The translations under genes and the position numbers were made by a program. Under the pieces are notes generated by a model. It was not told the DNA's origin. It saw only the letters and a program-made list of their open reading frames with translations, and searched no databases. A stretch of 64,000 nt of DNA, taken from contig NZ_LFXA01000013.1 of assembly GCF_001187435.1 (NCBI RefSeq), positions 124,001 through 188,000 of the forward strand, written 5' to 3'. This document shows, in pieces, positions 33,912 to 42,445 of this stretch. The stretch comes from Streptomyces caatingaensis. Lineage in GTDB: Bacteria > Actinomycetota > Actinomycetes > Streptomycetales > Streptomycetaceae. How positions within the stretch are numbered: position 1 is the first letter of the stretch; each line of letters begins with the position of its first letter.

Positions 33912-34142
33912 ATGGCTCTTCGTGACGCGGTCATGGTCGCGCTCCTGGAGGGCGGGGCCTCCGGATGCGACCTCGCCGAGCAGTTCGGGGCGCCGGTCGC
34001 CGGCTTCTGGACGGCCGGTCCGCAGCGGATCCACCGCGGACTCGAACGCATGGAGGACGAGGACCTGGCGGCCGAGCCCGGCAAGCGGCTCTTCCCGCGC
34101 CCCGGACTCAGCTTGTTTCCGTACCGATTGGTCCTCGCATGA
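33912..34142 (+). pseudogene. Truncated PadR-family regulator
   Basis: Begins as a PadR winged-helix protein (MALRDAVMVALLEGGASGCD, VAGFWTAGPQRIHRGLERME) but ends after 76 residues with an unrelated tail; PadR regulators are usually 100-200 residues. The wing and dimerisation helix are missing. The stop overlaps the start of the nucleotidyltransferase (ATGA), which suggests a deletion that fused the two loci or a very short functional form. Confidence 0.65.
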
Positions 34143-34888
34143 ACGACGCGGAATTTCTCGGCCACGTCGCCGGCCGGCTCGCCGGCCTGCCGTCCGTCCA
34201 GGCCGTGGCCCTCGGCGGGTCGCGCGCCCAGGGCACGCACACCGCGGCCAGCGACTGGGACGTGGCCCTGTACTACCGGGGCGGCTTCGACCCGGACGAC
34301 CTGCGCGCCGTCGGCTGGGAGGGCGAGGCGTCGGAGATCGGCGGCTGGGGCGGGGGCGTCTTCAACGGGGGCGGCTGGTTCACCGTCGACGGGCGGCGGC
34401 TCGACGTCCACTACCGTGACCTGGACGTCGTCGAGCACGAGCTCGCCGAGGCGCGGGAGGGGCGCTTCCACTGGGAGCCCCTGATGTTCCATCTCGCCGG
34501 TATTCCCAGCTACTTGGTCGTCGCGGAGCTCGCGCTCAACGAGGTGCTGCGCGGTTCCCTCCCCCGGCCCGGGTTCCCCGAGGCGTTGCGCGCCGCCGCG
34601 CCGCCGGTGTGGCGCGAGCGGGCGACGCTGACGCTGCGGTACGCGCGGGCCGCCTATGCCGCGCGCGGCCTCGTCACCGAGCTCGCCGGGGCGTTGGCCG
34701 TCGCGGCGGCGGAGACGGCCCACGCGGTGCTCGCCGGGCGGGGTGAGTGGGTCACCAACGAGAAGCGGCTGCTGGAGCGGGCGGGGTTGCGTGGCCTCGA
34801 CGCGATCGTGACCGGGATGCGGGCCGAGGTGTCGTCGCTGGACCGGGCCCTGGACGCGGCGGAGGAGCTCTTCGCGGGCGCGGTCTGA
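34139..34888 (+). CDS. Nucleotidyltransferase-domain protein
   Basis: A 249-residue protein of the DNA polymerase beta-like nucleotidyltransferase superfamily. The motif ALGGSRAQGTHTAASDWDVALYY supplies GGS and the DxD metal ligands; RRLDVHYRDLDVV gives the third acidic residue. The C-terminal half is helical, like antibiotic adenylyltransferases (AadA-type) and MNT-type enzymes. The substrate is unknown; drug resistance is possible. Confidence 0.82.
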   Translation: MNDAEFLGHVAGRLAGLPSVQAVALGGSRAQGTHTAASDWDVALYYRGGFDPDDLRAVGWEGEASEIGGWGGGVFNGGGWFTVDGRRLDVHYRDLDVVEHELAEAREGRFHWEPLMFHLAGIPSYLVVAELALNEVLRGSLPRPGFPEALRAAAPPVWRERATLTLRYARAAYAARGLVTELAGALAVAAAETAHAVLAGRGEWVTNEKRLLERAGLRGLDAIVTGMRAEVSSLDRALDAAEELFAGAV

Positions 34889-34999
34889 GGAGCGCCGGAC
34901 TTCCGGCGCCCGAGGCACGGGCCGTTCAAGTAGCTGAGGAGCCGGCCTTCCGGCGCCCGAGGCACCGGCCGTTCGGTACCTGAAGAGCCGGCCGTTCGG
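34885..34999. repeat. Imperfect tandem repeat of hairpin units
   Basis: Units starting CTGAGGAG lie at 34885-34933 and 34934-34979, with a partial third copy at 34980-34999 (periods 49 and 46). Each full unit contains an inverted GCCGG/CCGGC core. The first unit begins inside the stop of the nucleotidyltransferase gene. The array separates two convergent genes and could act as a bidirectional terminator. Confidence 0.6.
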
Positions 35000-35027
35000 C
35001 CCGTCCCCGTCCCCCGCCCCCGTCCCC

Positions 35028-36488
35028 TCACGCCGACGTCGCGTCGACCGCCCCCTCCCGGTCCTCCCCCTCCTCCCCCTCCGCCACCGCCCCCTCAGAG
35101 CGCCCCCGGAGGACGAGCCACAGGCCGATGAGGACGCCGAGGGCCGCGAGGGCGGCGGCGCCGAGGAAGGCGAGGTGGTAGCCCTCGTTGAGGGCGCCGC
35201 GGCGGGGTCCGCCGACGGCGTCGGCGCGTTCGTCGGCGAGGGCGGCGAGGAGGGCGACCCCGAGGCCGGCGCCCACGCGCTGGGCGGTGTTGACGACGGC
35301 GGAGACGACGCCGGTCTCGTGGTCGGCCACGGCCTTCACCGCGGGCATGGTGGATCCGACGAAGACCGCCGGGAGTCCGACGGCGAAGATCAGGGCGCCG
35401 GGAAGGTAGTCGGTCACGAAGGAGCCGCCGGCCGGGAGCATCCCGAAGAGCACCAAGCCGGTGGCGAGCAGCGCCATCCCGGCCGTGAGGACCACGCGCG
35501 GGCCCCACTTGGCGAGCGCGGCGGGCACGGCCAGGCGTGACACCGCCAGGTTCACGGCGGCGATGGGCAGGACGGCGAGCCCGCTCTTGAGGGCGCTGTA
35601 GCCCTGGACCTCCTGGAAGTAGAGGGCGAGGAAGACGAAGGCCGGGACGTGGGCCGCGCCGACGATGACACTGGCCAGCGTGGATCCGGTGACGTCGAGG
35701 TCGCGGAAGAACCGGAAGGGCAGCAGCGGGTCACGGGAGCGCGTCTCGATCCAGAGGAAGGCCGCGCCGAGGACGACTCCGGCCGCGCCGAGCCCGGCCG
35801 TGACGGGGCCGAGGTCCCCCTCGGCGGCGACCGTGACGACGTACACCAGCAGCAGGAGGGAGCCGGTGCCGGTGACGATGCCGGGCAGGTCGAGCCGGGC
35901 GGCGGGCGTGGTCGCCGGCGCGTCGGCGGGCAGCAGCCGCCCGCTGAACAGCAGTCCGGCGACGCCGATCGGCACGTTGATCAGGAAGATCCAGTGCCAG
36001 CTGAGCAGTTGGACGATGAGTCCGCCGAGGACGACACCGCCGGCCGCGCCGACGGCCCCCATCGCGCTCCACCAGCCGAAGGCCCTGCGGTAGGCGGCGG
36101 GTTCGGTGAAGGAGGCGGCGAGCAGGGAGAGTTCGGCGGGGACGAGGATCGCCGCGCCGACGCCCTGCAGGGCGCGCGCGGCGATGAGCAGCCACGCCCA
36201 TCCGGCGAGCCCGGCGAGCAGGGATCCCAGGGTGAAGACGGTGAGTCCCGCCCGGAAGAGGCGGCGGCGTCCGAGGATGTCGGTCGCCCGCCCGGCCCCC
36301 AACTGGAAGCCGCCGAAGGTCACTTGGTAGGCGGTGCCCACCCAGGCGAGCCCGACGACGGTGAGCCCCAGGCCCGCGCCGATGGCGGGCAGCGCGACGT
36401 TGACGATCGACACGTCCAGGAACACCACGAGCTCCACCGAGGTGAGCAGCAACAGCACACCTCTTCTGCCCCGCAGCACGGCCGCCAC
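35028..36488 (-). CDS. DHA2-family MFS drug exporter (14 TMS)
   Basis: A 486-residue exporter with 14 predicted helices. Motifs: LDVSIVNVALPAIGAGLGLT (motif D1 in helix 1), RATDILGRRRLF (motif A), ARALQGVGAAILVPAELSLL (motif B) and GAVGAAGGVVLGGL (motif C), all typical of proton-drug antiporters such as EmrB/QacA. It has an acidic C-terminal tail. The upstream region carries the ACTCTAG-N6-ACTCTAG repeat also seen before the TetR gene at 46 kb, so it is probably an export gene of the cluster to its right. Confidence 0.9.
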   Translation of the reverse strand: MAAVLRGRRGVLLLLTSVELVVFLDVSIVNVALPAIGAGLGLTVVGLAWVGTAYQVTFGGFQLGAGRATDILGRRRLFRAGLTVFTLGSLLAGLAGWAWLLIAARALQGVGAAILVPAELSLLAASFTEPAAYRRAFGWWSAMGAVGAAGGVVLGGLIVQLLSWHWIFLINVPIGVAGLLFSGRLLPADAPATTPAARLDLPGIVTGTGSLLLLVYVVTVAAEGDLGPVTAGLGAAGVVLGAAFLWIETRSRDPLLPFRFFRDLDVTGSTLASVIVGAAHVPAFVFLALYFQEVQGYSALKSGLAVLPIAAVNLAVSRLAVPAALAKWGPRVVLTAGMALLATGLVLFGMLPAGGSFVTDYLPGALIFAVGLPAVFVGSTMPAVKAVADHETGVVSAVVNTAQRVGAGLGVALLAALADERADAVGGPRRGALNEGYHLAFLGAAALAALGVLIGLWLVLRGRSEGAVAEGEEGEDREGAVDATSA

Positions 36489-36574
36489 GGCCCCACCCTC
36501 CCCTCGCCCGGGAGTACCCGGGACGGTACCGGGACGCGTCCCGGTACCCGTCCGGGACTTGTCCGAGTCAGGGT

Positions 36575-36594
36575 CTAGAGTCTGTCACTAGAGT
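36575..36594 (-). promoter_or_regulatory. ACTCTAG direct-repeat operator, exporter promoter
   Basis: On the minus strand this reads ACTCTAG-TGACAG-ACTCTAG, two identical 7-mers 13 bases apart, 81 bases upstream of the DHA2 exporter start. The same arrangement is found at 46026-46045 beside the TetR gene. Likely binding site of that regulator. Confidence 0.6.
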
Positions 36595-36720
36595 GAGCCA
36601 CTATTCAAGCGCCGGGGGCCGCACCGGGGGACCGCGCCGAGGGCTACGGCACCGGCCGACGGGGCGCGCCGACGCGCGTCAACCGGAATCGGACTTATTT
36701 TATTCGCACTTGTAAATTTC

Positions 36721-36749
36721 TTGACTGTTTCGAACGCCGGAGTGAGGAT
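36721..36749 (+). promoter_or_regulatory. Candidate promoter of the 36.9-42.4 kb operon
   Basis: TTGACT (36721-36726) and GAGGAT (36744-36749) are separated by 17 bases, a good match to vegetative (HrdB-type) Streptomyces promoters. The region just upstream is AT-rich. Transcription would start near 36757, about 110 bases before the first gene. Confidence 0.55.
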
Positions 36750-36869
36750 TCAGTTATCCGCATGGGGGCACGGTCTTTTTGGTACGTACCACTATCCGCG
36801 TAAAACACCGAAGAACAGCGCGTGCAGGCACCAAACGTCATGCAGAGCGACATACCGGGGGGTCGCGCG

Positions 36870-38576
36870 ATGAGGCGGGATGCCGAAACGGACTGTAGGA
36901 AGCTGCCCGGCGACGGTGCGCGGCGCCTCGCCGCACTCGCCGAGCAGTGGGACGTCGAACCGTCGCACATCGCCCTCGCGGTGATGCTCGCCGCTCTGTC
37001 CCGTCAGACCGCCGACGCCACGGTGGAGGCCGGCCGCGGGGGCGGGGCCCCGGTCCGCTGGGCGTTCCCCGCCGGGCTCCCGCTGCGCGAGGCGGCGCTG
37101 CGCGTCCGCGCCCGCCTGGCCACCGGAGCGGGCCCCGTCACCGTGGCCACGCCGGCCCCGGCGTCCGAACTCCCCGCCACGGTACGCCTGGAGGTCACCG
37201 GGGACGGCGCGGGCGGCCTCACGCTCCGCGCCTCCTGCTCCCCTCGCCAGGCCGAGCGGCTCCTGCACGCGCTGCGGCATGCCTACGGGCCGGACGCCAC
37301 CGTCGGGGACGTCCCGGTGGCCTGCCCCACGGACGAGGCGGACCTGGACTTATGGGCGCGGACCCTGGCCCCCATCCCGTCCGTCACGCTGGACCAGGCG
37401 TGCGGCGGGATCGCGCGGGCGGCGCCCGGCCGGACCGCCCTCGTCCTGCCCGCGGGGACGGGCGGCGTCCCGGCGGAACGCCGCCTGGCCTACGGCCGGA
37501 TCGAGGCGGAGGCCGTGCGCCTGGCGCGGCGGCTGGCCGGTTCCGGCGTGCGGCCCGGTGAGGCGGTCGTCGTCGCCTGCGACGACGTGGAGCGCGCCGT
37601 CGTCGGGCACGTGGCGGTGCTCAAGGCGGGCGCGGTGTGCGTCCCCGTGGGCCGGGTCACCGCCGGGGAGGCCGGGGAGATCGCCGAAGTCGCCGGTGCG
37701 CGGCGGGCGTTGTGCGCGGCGGCGAGCCGTGAGGTCTGGGAGCGCCACTGCCGCGTCCTGGACGTGACGGAGCCGCCCGGCGCCCCGCCCGCCGAAGCGG
37801 CGCTCCCCGCCCCCGACTTCACCGCGCCCGCGTATCTGCTGGTGGGCCCCGGCGGCGGCCGTCACGGCCGGGCGGCCCTGTCGGCCCACACGGCGTGGAC
37901 CTCGGCGCTGGCCTCGCGCACCGCACGCGCCGGCCACCCGCCGGCCGGGGTCGTCACCGCCGGCGACCTCTCCGACGCCGCCGCGCTGACCGCGCTGTGG
38001 TGGGCGTTCACCTGCGGCGCGGAGCTGCGGTGGGCCGGCCCCCGCCGGCCGCTCGCCCCGCCCGGCGGAGCGCCGGAGGGCGGGGGGACGGGGACGACCG
38101 CCGCCGTCCTCTCCCCGGGCCGGTACCGGCGGCTGCTCGACGGCCTCCCGCCGGCGGCCGGGGGCGGCCCGGGATCCGTGGTCCTCTGCGGCGAGCCCTG
38201 CTCCGCCGATCTGGTGGGGCGGCACTTCGCCCGGTGGCCGGGGAGCCGGCTGTTCGCCGAGTTCAGCGGGGACGGCGGTCCGCTGCCGTGGGCCGCCCGG
38301 GAGGTGGGCCCCGCGGACGCGGGCCGCGCCCTGTGGAACGCCGGGCCGCCCTCCCCCAACGTCCGTGTGCGCGTCCTCGATCCGGCGGGGCGCTCGCTGC
38401 CCCCCGGCCTGGTCGGCGAGGTGTGCGCCGAGGGCGCCGCCCTCCCGCACGCGCTGCCGCGGCGCGCGGGCGGCGGGGTGCGCGGCGCCGTGGACGGTCC
38501 CCTGCGCTCCGGCCGGCTCGGCCGGCTGCGCATGGACGGCTCGCTGGAACTGGCCGGCGGCCCGCCACGCGGCTGA
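36870..38576 (+). CDS. Degenerate adenylation-domain-like protein
   Basis: A 568-residue protein built like the end of a condensation domain plus the N-terminal part of an adenylation domain. The A-domain N-subdomain is visible (RRLAYGRIEAEAVRLARRL, VLKAGAVCVPVG), but the ATP-binding loop is changed to LLVGPGGGRHGRAALSAH, the aromatic YRTGD region is eroded to LRSGRLGRLRMDGSLEL, and the C-terminal subdomain with the catalytic Lys is missing. It probably does not activate a substrate; a scaffold or relic role is possible. A TTA codon at 37350-37352 would make translation depend on bldA tRNA. The ATG at 36870 has a GGGGGG ribosome site; ATG 36840 and GTG 36822 are alternatives. Confidence 0.75.
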   Translation: MRRDAETDCRKLPGDGARRLAALAEQWDVEPSHIALAVMLAALSRQTADATVEAGRGGGAPVRWAFPAGLPLREAALRVRARLATGAGPVTVATPAPASELPATVRLEVTGDGAGGLTLRASCSPRQAERLLHALRHAYGPDATVGDVPVACPTDEADLDLWARTLAPIPSVTLDQACGGIARAAPGRTALVLPAGTGGVPAERRLAYGRIEAEAVRLARRLAGSGVRPGEAVVVACDDVERAVVGHVAVLKAGAVCVPVGRVTAGEAGEIAEVAGARRALCAAASREVWERHCRVLDVTEPPGAPPAEAALPAPDFTAPAYLLVGPGGGRHGRAALSAHTAWTSALASRTARAGHPPAGVVTAGDLSDAAALTALWWAFTCGAELRWAGPRRPLAPPGGAPEGGGTGTTAAVLSPGRYRRLLDGLPPAAGGGPGSVVLCGEPCSADLVGRHFARWPGSRLFAEFSGDGGPLPWAAREVGPADAGRALWNAGPPSPNVRVRVLDPAGRSLPPGLVGEVCAEGAALPHALPRRAGGGVRGAVDGPLRSGRLGRLRMDGSLELAGGPPRG

Positions 38577-38653
38577 CCGCCGCGCCGGCCCGCCACCGCG
38601 GCCGGGATTTCCCCGAACGGCTCTTTGCCGGCTCTTCGTACCGGCCATCACGG

Positions 38654-38667
38654 TGTCACCGGTGACA
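38654..38667. promoter_or_regulatory. Perfect 14-base palindrome between cluster genes
   Basis: TGTCACCGGTGACA lies in the 189-base gap between the adenylation-like gene and the CoA-transferase gene. A perfect palindrome of this size in a promoter-sized gap is a candidate operator. It has no relation to the ACTCTAG repeat. Confidence 0.45.
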
Positions 38668-38765
38668 GCACTCCATGGCATAGGGCTGCCATCGGCGGGC
38701 TGCGGCTTCCGCATTTCTTTCCGAACGAAGACATGTATCCGTCCCATTCCTTCGGAGGGTTTTCC

Positions 38766-40718
38766 TTGCACACCGGCACAGCGCATTCCGAAGTATTTGC
38801 AGAAGCGGTTATGGCGAAGGACGCGTGCTCCGGTACCGGGCCCGTATCCGGGCCTCTGGACGGCTGTACGGTGCTGTACGCTGGCCGGTCGCGGGCGCTG
38901 GACGTGGCCCTGCGGCACCTGTCCTGTCTGGGCGCCCGGGCGCAGGCGCGCCCGGGCGGCGGCGACGCTCCGGCCACGCTGGAGGTGGTCCTCCCCGGCG
39001 GTTCCGTCCCGGAGGTGGGCTGCCGGGTCGACTGGTCGTGCGGCGCCGCGCCGGGAGGACCGGACGACGAGACGTCCGTCCAGGCCGCCACCGGGGTGAT
39101 GGCGGTGCACGGCCGGCGCGTGGGCGGGCCGGTGCGGCTGCCGCTCGACTACGCCTCGGCGTGCGCCGGGGTCCTGGCCGTCCAGGGGGTGCTGGCCGCG
39201 CTCGTCGCCCGCGAGCGCGGCGGCCAGGTACGGCGCGTCGGGACGTCGGTCGTCCACGCGGCGCTGCTGGCGGTCTCCCAGTACCTGGCCGCGGCCACGG
39301 GTGACGAGGAGGAGGTGCTGCCCCCGGACGACCCGGCGGCCGGTCCGCCGTTCCGCAGCCGGGACGGTGTGTGGTTCGAGGCCGAGACGCTGGACGCCGG
39401 TCCCTGGCGGGCGTTCTGGTCCGCGCTGGGCGTGCCGCCGGCGGATGTCAGCCGTGGCTGGCGGCCGTTCATGCTGCGCTTCTCCAAGGCCGTGTCGCCG
39501 CTGCCGCGTTCGCTGGCGGCGGCGGTGGCCGCACGCGATTTCGCTGACCTCGCCGCCACGGCGGAGGCCACGGGGGTGAGCCTGTGCCGGATCCGCACCC
39601 TGGCCGAACGCCGCCTGGATCCGGGGCTGTTCACCGACGGCGCGGTGGCCGGCCCGTGGCGGATCACCCCGTACGCCGTCTCCCCGGCCGGGACCGGCAC
39701 CGCCGCCGGCGGCCGGCCGCCCTCCGTCGAGCGGCCGTTGGAGGGGCTCACCGTCGTGGAGGCGGGGCGCCGTGTCCAGGCCCCGCTCGCCGCGCACGTC
39801 CTGCACCTGCTCGGGGCGGAGGTGATCCGGGTGGAACCGCCGGACGGCGACCCGCTGCGGGGCATGCCGCCGATGGCCGGGGACTGTTCGGCGCGCTTCC
39901 TCGCGCTGAACAAGGGCAAGGGGGTCCTGCACGCCGACCTCAAGGCGGTGGAGGGCCGGGCGGCCGTGGTGGACCTGCTGCGGGGGGCCGACGCCTTCCT
40001 GCACAACTGGGCGCCGGGCAAGGCCGCCGTCTTCGGTCTGGACTCCGACGCGCTGTCCGCCGTCAACCCCCGCCTGGTGTTCGCCCACGCGTCCGGCTGG
40101 GGGGACGCGCTGGGCCCCCGCCCGCCGCTGGGCACCGACTTCATGGCCCAGGCGCACTCCGGGCTCGCGCACACGATGGGCGGTGAGGCGGCTCCCCGGC
40201 CGTCGCTGATGACCCTGATCGACGTCCTGGGCGGGCTGGTGGCCGCCGAGGGCATGCTCGCGGGGCTGCTGCTGCGCGAGCGCACCGGGCGCGGGGCGCG
40301 GGTCGACTCCTCGCTGCTGTCCGCCACGACCGTGCTCCAGTACGCGGCCCTGGAAGGGGGTCCGCGGCACGGGCGGTCCGGGTGCGCGAAGCCCGCCGTT
40401 CCGGATCTGACGGGGCCGTGGCGCACGGCGGACGGCCGGCTGGCCGTGTCGGCCGCCTCGCACACCGCGGTCGGCCGGCTGTGCCGGGCGCTCGGCCTGG
40501 ACCCCGGGCTGCCGGCGGACGCGCTGGGCGCCGCCGTGGCCGCCCGCCTGCTGGAACGTTCCGCCAGGTCCTGGGCCGGCACGCTCGCGGCCGCCGGCGT
40601 GACGGCCACCGAGGTCGTCACCGACGTGCGCGACCTGGAGCGCTCGGCCGTCGCCCGCCCCGCGCTCACCCGCGCCGAATGCGTCTTCGTCACCGCTCCC
40701 TGGAGGTTCGAGGCATGA
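38766..40718 (+). CDS. CaiB/BaiF-type CoA-transferase, tandem domains
   Basis: A 650-residue family III CoA-transferase. The C-terminal half (from about residue 318) has the family hallmarks LEGLTVVEAGRRVQAPLAAH, LGAEVIRVEPPDGDPLRG, FLALNKGKGVLHADL, and GTDFMAQAHSGLAHTMGG with the likely catalytic Asp. The N-terminal half is a shorter, diverged copy with LDYASACAGVLAVQGVLAAL but no obvious Asp. It should move CoA between acyl groups. TTG 38766 is chosen because CGGAGGG lies seven bases before it; the first ATG is at 38811. The stop overlaps the next start (ATGA). Confidence 0.87.
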   Translation: MHTGTAHSEVFAEAVMAKDACSGTGPVSGPLDGCTVLYAGRSRALDVALRHLSCLGARAQARPGGGDAPATLEVVLPGGSVPEVGCRVDWSCGAAPGGPDDETSVQAATGVMAVHGRRVGGPVRLPLDYASACAGVLAVQGVLAALVARERGGQVRRVGTSVVHAALLAVSQYLAAATGDEEEVLPPDDPAAGPPFRSRDGVWFEAETLDAGPWRAFWSALGVPPADVSRGWRPFMLRFSKAVSPLPRSLAAAVAARDFADLAATAEATGVSLCRIRTLAERRLDPGLFTDGAVAGPWRITPYAVSPAGTGTAAGGRPPSVERPLEGLTVVEAGRRVQAPLAAHVLHLLGAEVIRVEPPDGDPLRGMPPMAGDCSARFLALNKGKGVLHADLKAVEGRAAVVDLLRGADAFLHNWAPGKAAVFGLDSDALSAVNPRLVFAHASGWGDALGPRPPLGTDFMAQAHSGLAHTMGGEAAPRPSLMTLIDVLGGLVAAEGMLAGLLLRERTGRGARVDSSLLSATTVLQYAALEGGPRHGRSGCAKPAVPDLTGPWRTADGRLAVSAASHTAVGRLCRALGLDPGLPADALGAAVAARLLERSARSWAGTLAAAGVTATEVVTDVRDLERSAVARPALTRAECVFVTAPWRFEA

Positions 40719-42358
40719 GCTCCGCGTTCCGCGATCTGGTCCCCGCCGCCCTGCGCGCCCGCTGGACGCGGGAGGGCAACTATCCCGGGAAGACCCTCTT
40801 CGAGCTGTTCGAGGAGCGGGTGGCCGCGCACCCCGGCCGGCCGGCGGTCATCGACGGCGAGGGCGTCGTCACGTACGCCGGACTGCGCCGCCGGGCGCTG
40901 GCGCTGGCCCACGCCCTGGCCGAGGCGGGCACGCGGCCCGGTGACGTGGTGGCCGTCAACCTGGCCAACGGGCGGCTGGCCTGCGCCACCGACCTGGCCG
41001 TGGCCGCGCTCGGCGCGGTGTGCCTGCCGTACCCGGTCGGCCGGCGCCGCCAGGACACCCTCGCCATGCTGCGCCGTTCCCGGGCGGCCGTCGCGGTGGT
41101 CACCCGGCACACCGGCGGCACCGACTACGGGGCCATGCTCGACGGGCTGCGGCCCGAACTCCCGGACCTGCGCGAGGTGTTCGTCCTCGGCGAGCCGCTG
41201 CCCGGCATGCGTCCGCTGGACGCCGTGCCGGCGGATCCGCCCGCGTCGTTCGCCCCGTCGTTCCGTCCCGACCCCGACGCGGCGGCCCGCGTCCTCGTCT
41301 CCTCCGGTTCGGAGGCCGAGCCGAAGATGGTGGCGTACTCGCACAACGCCCTGGCCGGCGGGCGCGGGGCCTTCCTGCGCTCGCTGGTGCGCGGGCAGGA
41401 GCCGCCCCGCGTCATGTTCCTGGTGCCGCTGGCGTCGTCCTTCGGCTCCACCGGCACGTCCGTGACCCTCACGGTGCTCGGCGGCACGCTGGTGGTGCTG
41501 CCGCGGTTCGACGCGGCCGCCGCGGTCACCGCGGTCGGGCGGCACCGGCCCACCCACATCATGGGCGTGCCGACGATGTTCCAGGAGATGCTGGCCGATC
41601 CGCGGCTGCGGGACGGCGGTGTGGACACGTCCTCGCTGACCGCGGTCGTCTGCGGCGGCGCCGGGGTGGACCCGCGGACCGTCGAGGACTGCGTCCGCGC
41701 CTTCGGCTGCGCGTTCGTCAACCTCTACGGCTCCGCGGACGGCGTCAACTGCCATACGCAGGTGGAGGACGACCTGGTGACGGCGCAGACGACGGCGGGC
41801 CGCCCGAACCCCGCCGTGACCACCATCCGGATCACGCGGGAGGACGGCGGGGAGGCCGCGCCCGGGGAGACGGGCGAGATCTGGTCCAGGGGCCCGATGA
41901 GTCCCCTCTGCTACGTCAACGCGCCGGAGCTGGACGGCCGTTACCGCACCGCCGACGGCTGGGTGCGCACCGGCGACCTCGGGCGGATCGACGCGGCCGG
42001 GCGGCTGAACATCACCGGCCGCAAGAAGGAGATCATCATCCGGGCCGGGCTGAACATCAGCCCCGCCGAGGTGGAGCAGCTCGTCAACACCCATCCCGGC
42101 GTCAAGAGCGCCGTCTGCCTGGGGGTCCCGGATCCCTCGCTCGGGGAACGCGTCTGCGTGTGGGTGGTCGGGACTCCGGGACAACAGGCCCCGGACCTGG
42201 AGGAGTTGCGGCGCTATCTCTACGAGGAGCGCGGTCTGGAGCGGGCGAAGCTGCCCGAGCTGCTCCGGGTCGTCGACGAGCTGCCGATCAGCCCGGCGGG
42301 CAAGGTCGACAAGCACGCCCTGCGTGCCTCGGTCGCCGCGCCGGCCGGCACGCCCTGA
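40715..42358 (+). CDS. Acyl-CoA synthetase (AMP-dependent ligase)
   Basis: A 547-residue adenylate-forming enzyme. Motifs: ATP loop LVSSGSEAEPKMVAYSH, VNLYGSADGVNCHTQ, YRTADGWVRTGDLGRID, the hinge GRKKEIIIRAGLNISPAEVE, and the C-terminal lysine in SPAGKVDKHAL. It probably activates a carboxylic acid as acyl-AMP and loads it on CoA, or on the ACP at 54.5 kb. It is coupled by ATGA to the CoA-transferase gene and followed by a strong hairpin. In the proposed pathway it supplies the acyl-CoA for the dehydrogenase next door. Confidence 0.9.
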   Translation: MSSAFRDLVPAALRARWTREGNYPGKTLFELFEERVAAHPGRPAVIDGEGVVTYAGLRRRALALAHALAEAGTRPGDVVAVNLANGRLACATDLAVAALGAVCLPYPVGRRRQDTLAMLRRSRAAVAVVTRHTGGTDYGAMLDGLRPELPDLREVFVLGEPLPGMRPLDAVPADPPASFAPSFRPDPDAAARVLVSSGSEAEPKMVAYSHNALAGGRGAFLRSLVRGQEPPRVMFLVPLASSFGSTGTSVTLTVLGGTLVVLPRFDAAAAVTAVGRHRPTHIMGVPTMFQEMLADPRLRDGGVDTSSLTAVVCGGAGVDPRTVEDCVRAFGCAFVNLYGSADGVNCHTQVEDDLVTAQTTAGRPNPAVTTIRITREDGGEAAPGETGEIWSRGPMSPLCYVNAPELDGRYRTADGWVRTGDLGRIDAAGRLNITGRKKEIIIRAGLNISPAEVEQLVNTHPGVKSAVCLGVPDPSLGERVCVWVVGTPGQQAPDLEELRRYLYEERGLERAKLPELLRVVDELPISPAGKVDKHALRASVAAPAGTP

Positions 42359-42361
42359 GCC

Positions 42362-42400
42362 GGTGCCGGGCCCTGGATTCCCCCGCCGGGGCCCGGCACC
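42362..42400 (+). terminator. Strong hairpin after the acyl-CoA ligase gene
   Basis: GGTGCCGGGCCC (42362-42373) pairs perfectly with GGGCCCGGCACC (42389-42400) and is followed by TTCCCTCCCC. It lies just after the ligase stop and likely ends or attenuates the three-gene transcript before the dehydrogenase. Confidence 0.65.
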
Positions 42401-42445
42401 TTCCCTCCCCCAGCCCCTGTCCCACGCCCTAAGGACGCGTTCACG

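Larger units (their letters stand above)
36489..36869. other. Divergent promoter region at the left edge of the cluster
   Basis: About 380 bases between the exporter and the first biosynthetic gene. It contains the repeat operator at 36575-36594 and, after an AT-rich stretch (36690-36720), a promoter-like pair at 36721-36749. GTACGTAC near 36782 is a small palindrome. Confidence 0.6.

Noticed and set aside
36870..38576. Calling the first cluster gene a working adenylation enzyme
   Set aside because: The ATP loop, the TGD region and the catalytic lysine subdomain are altered or missing.
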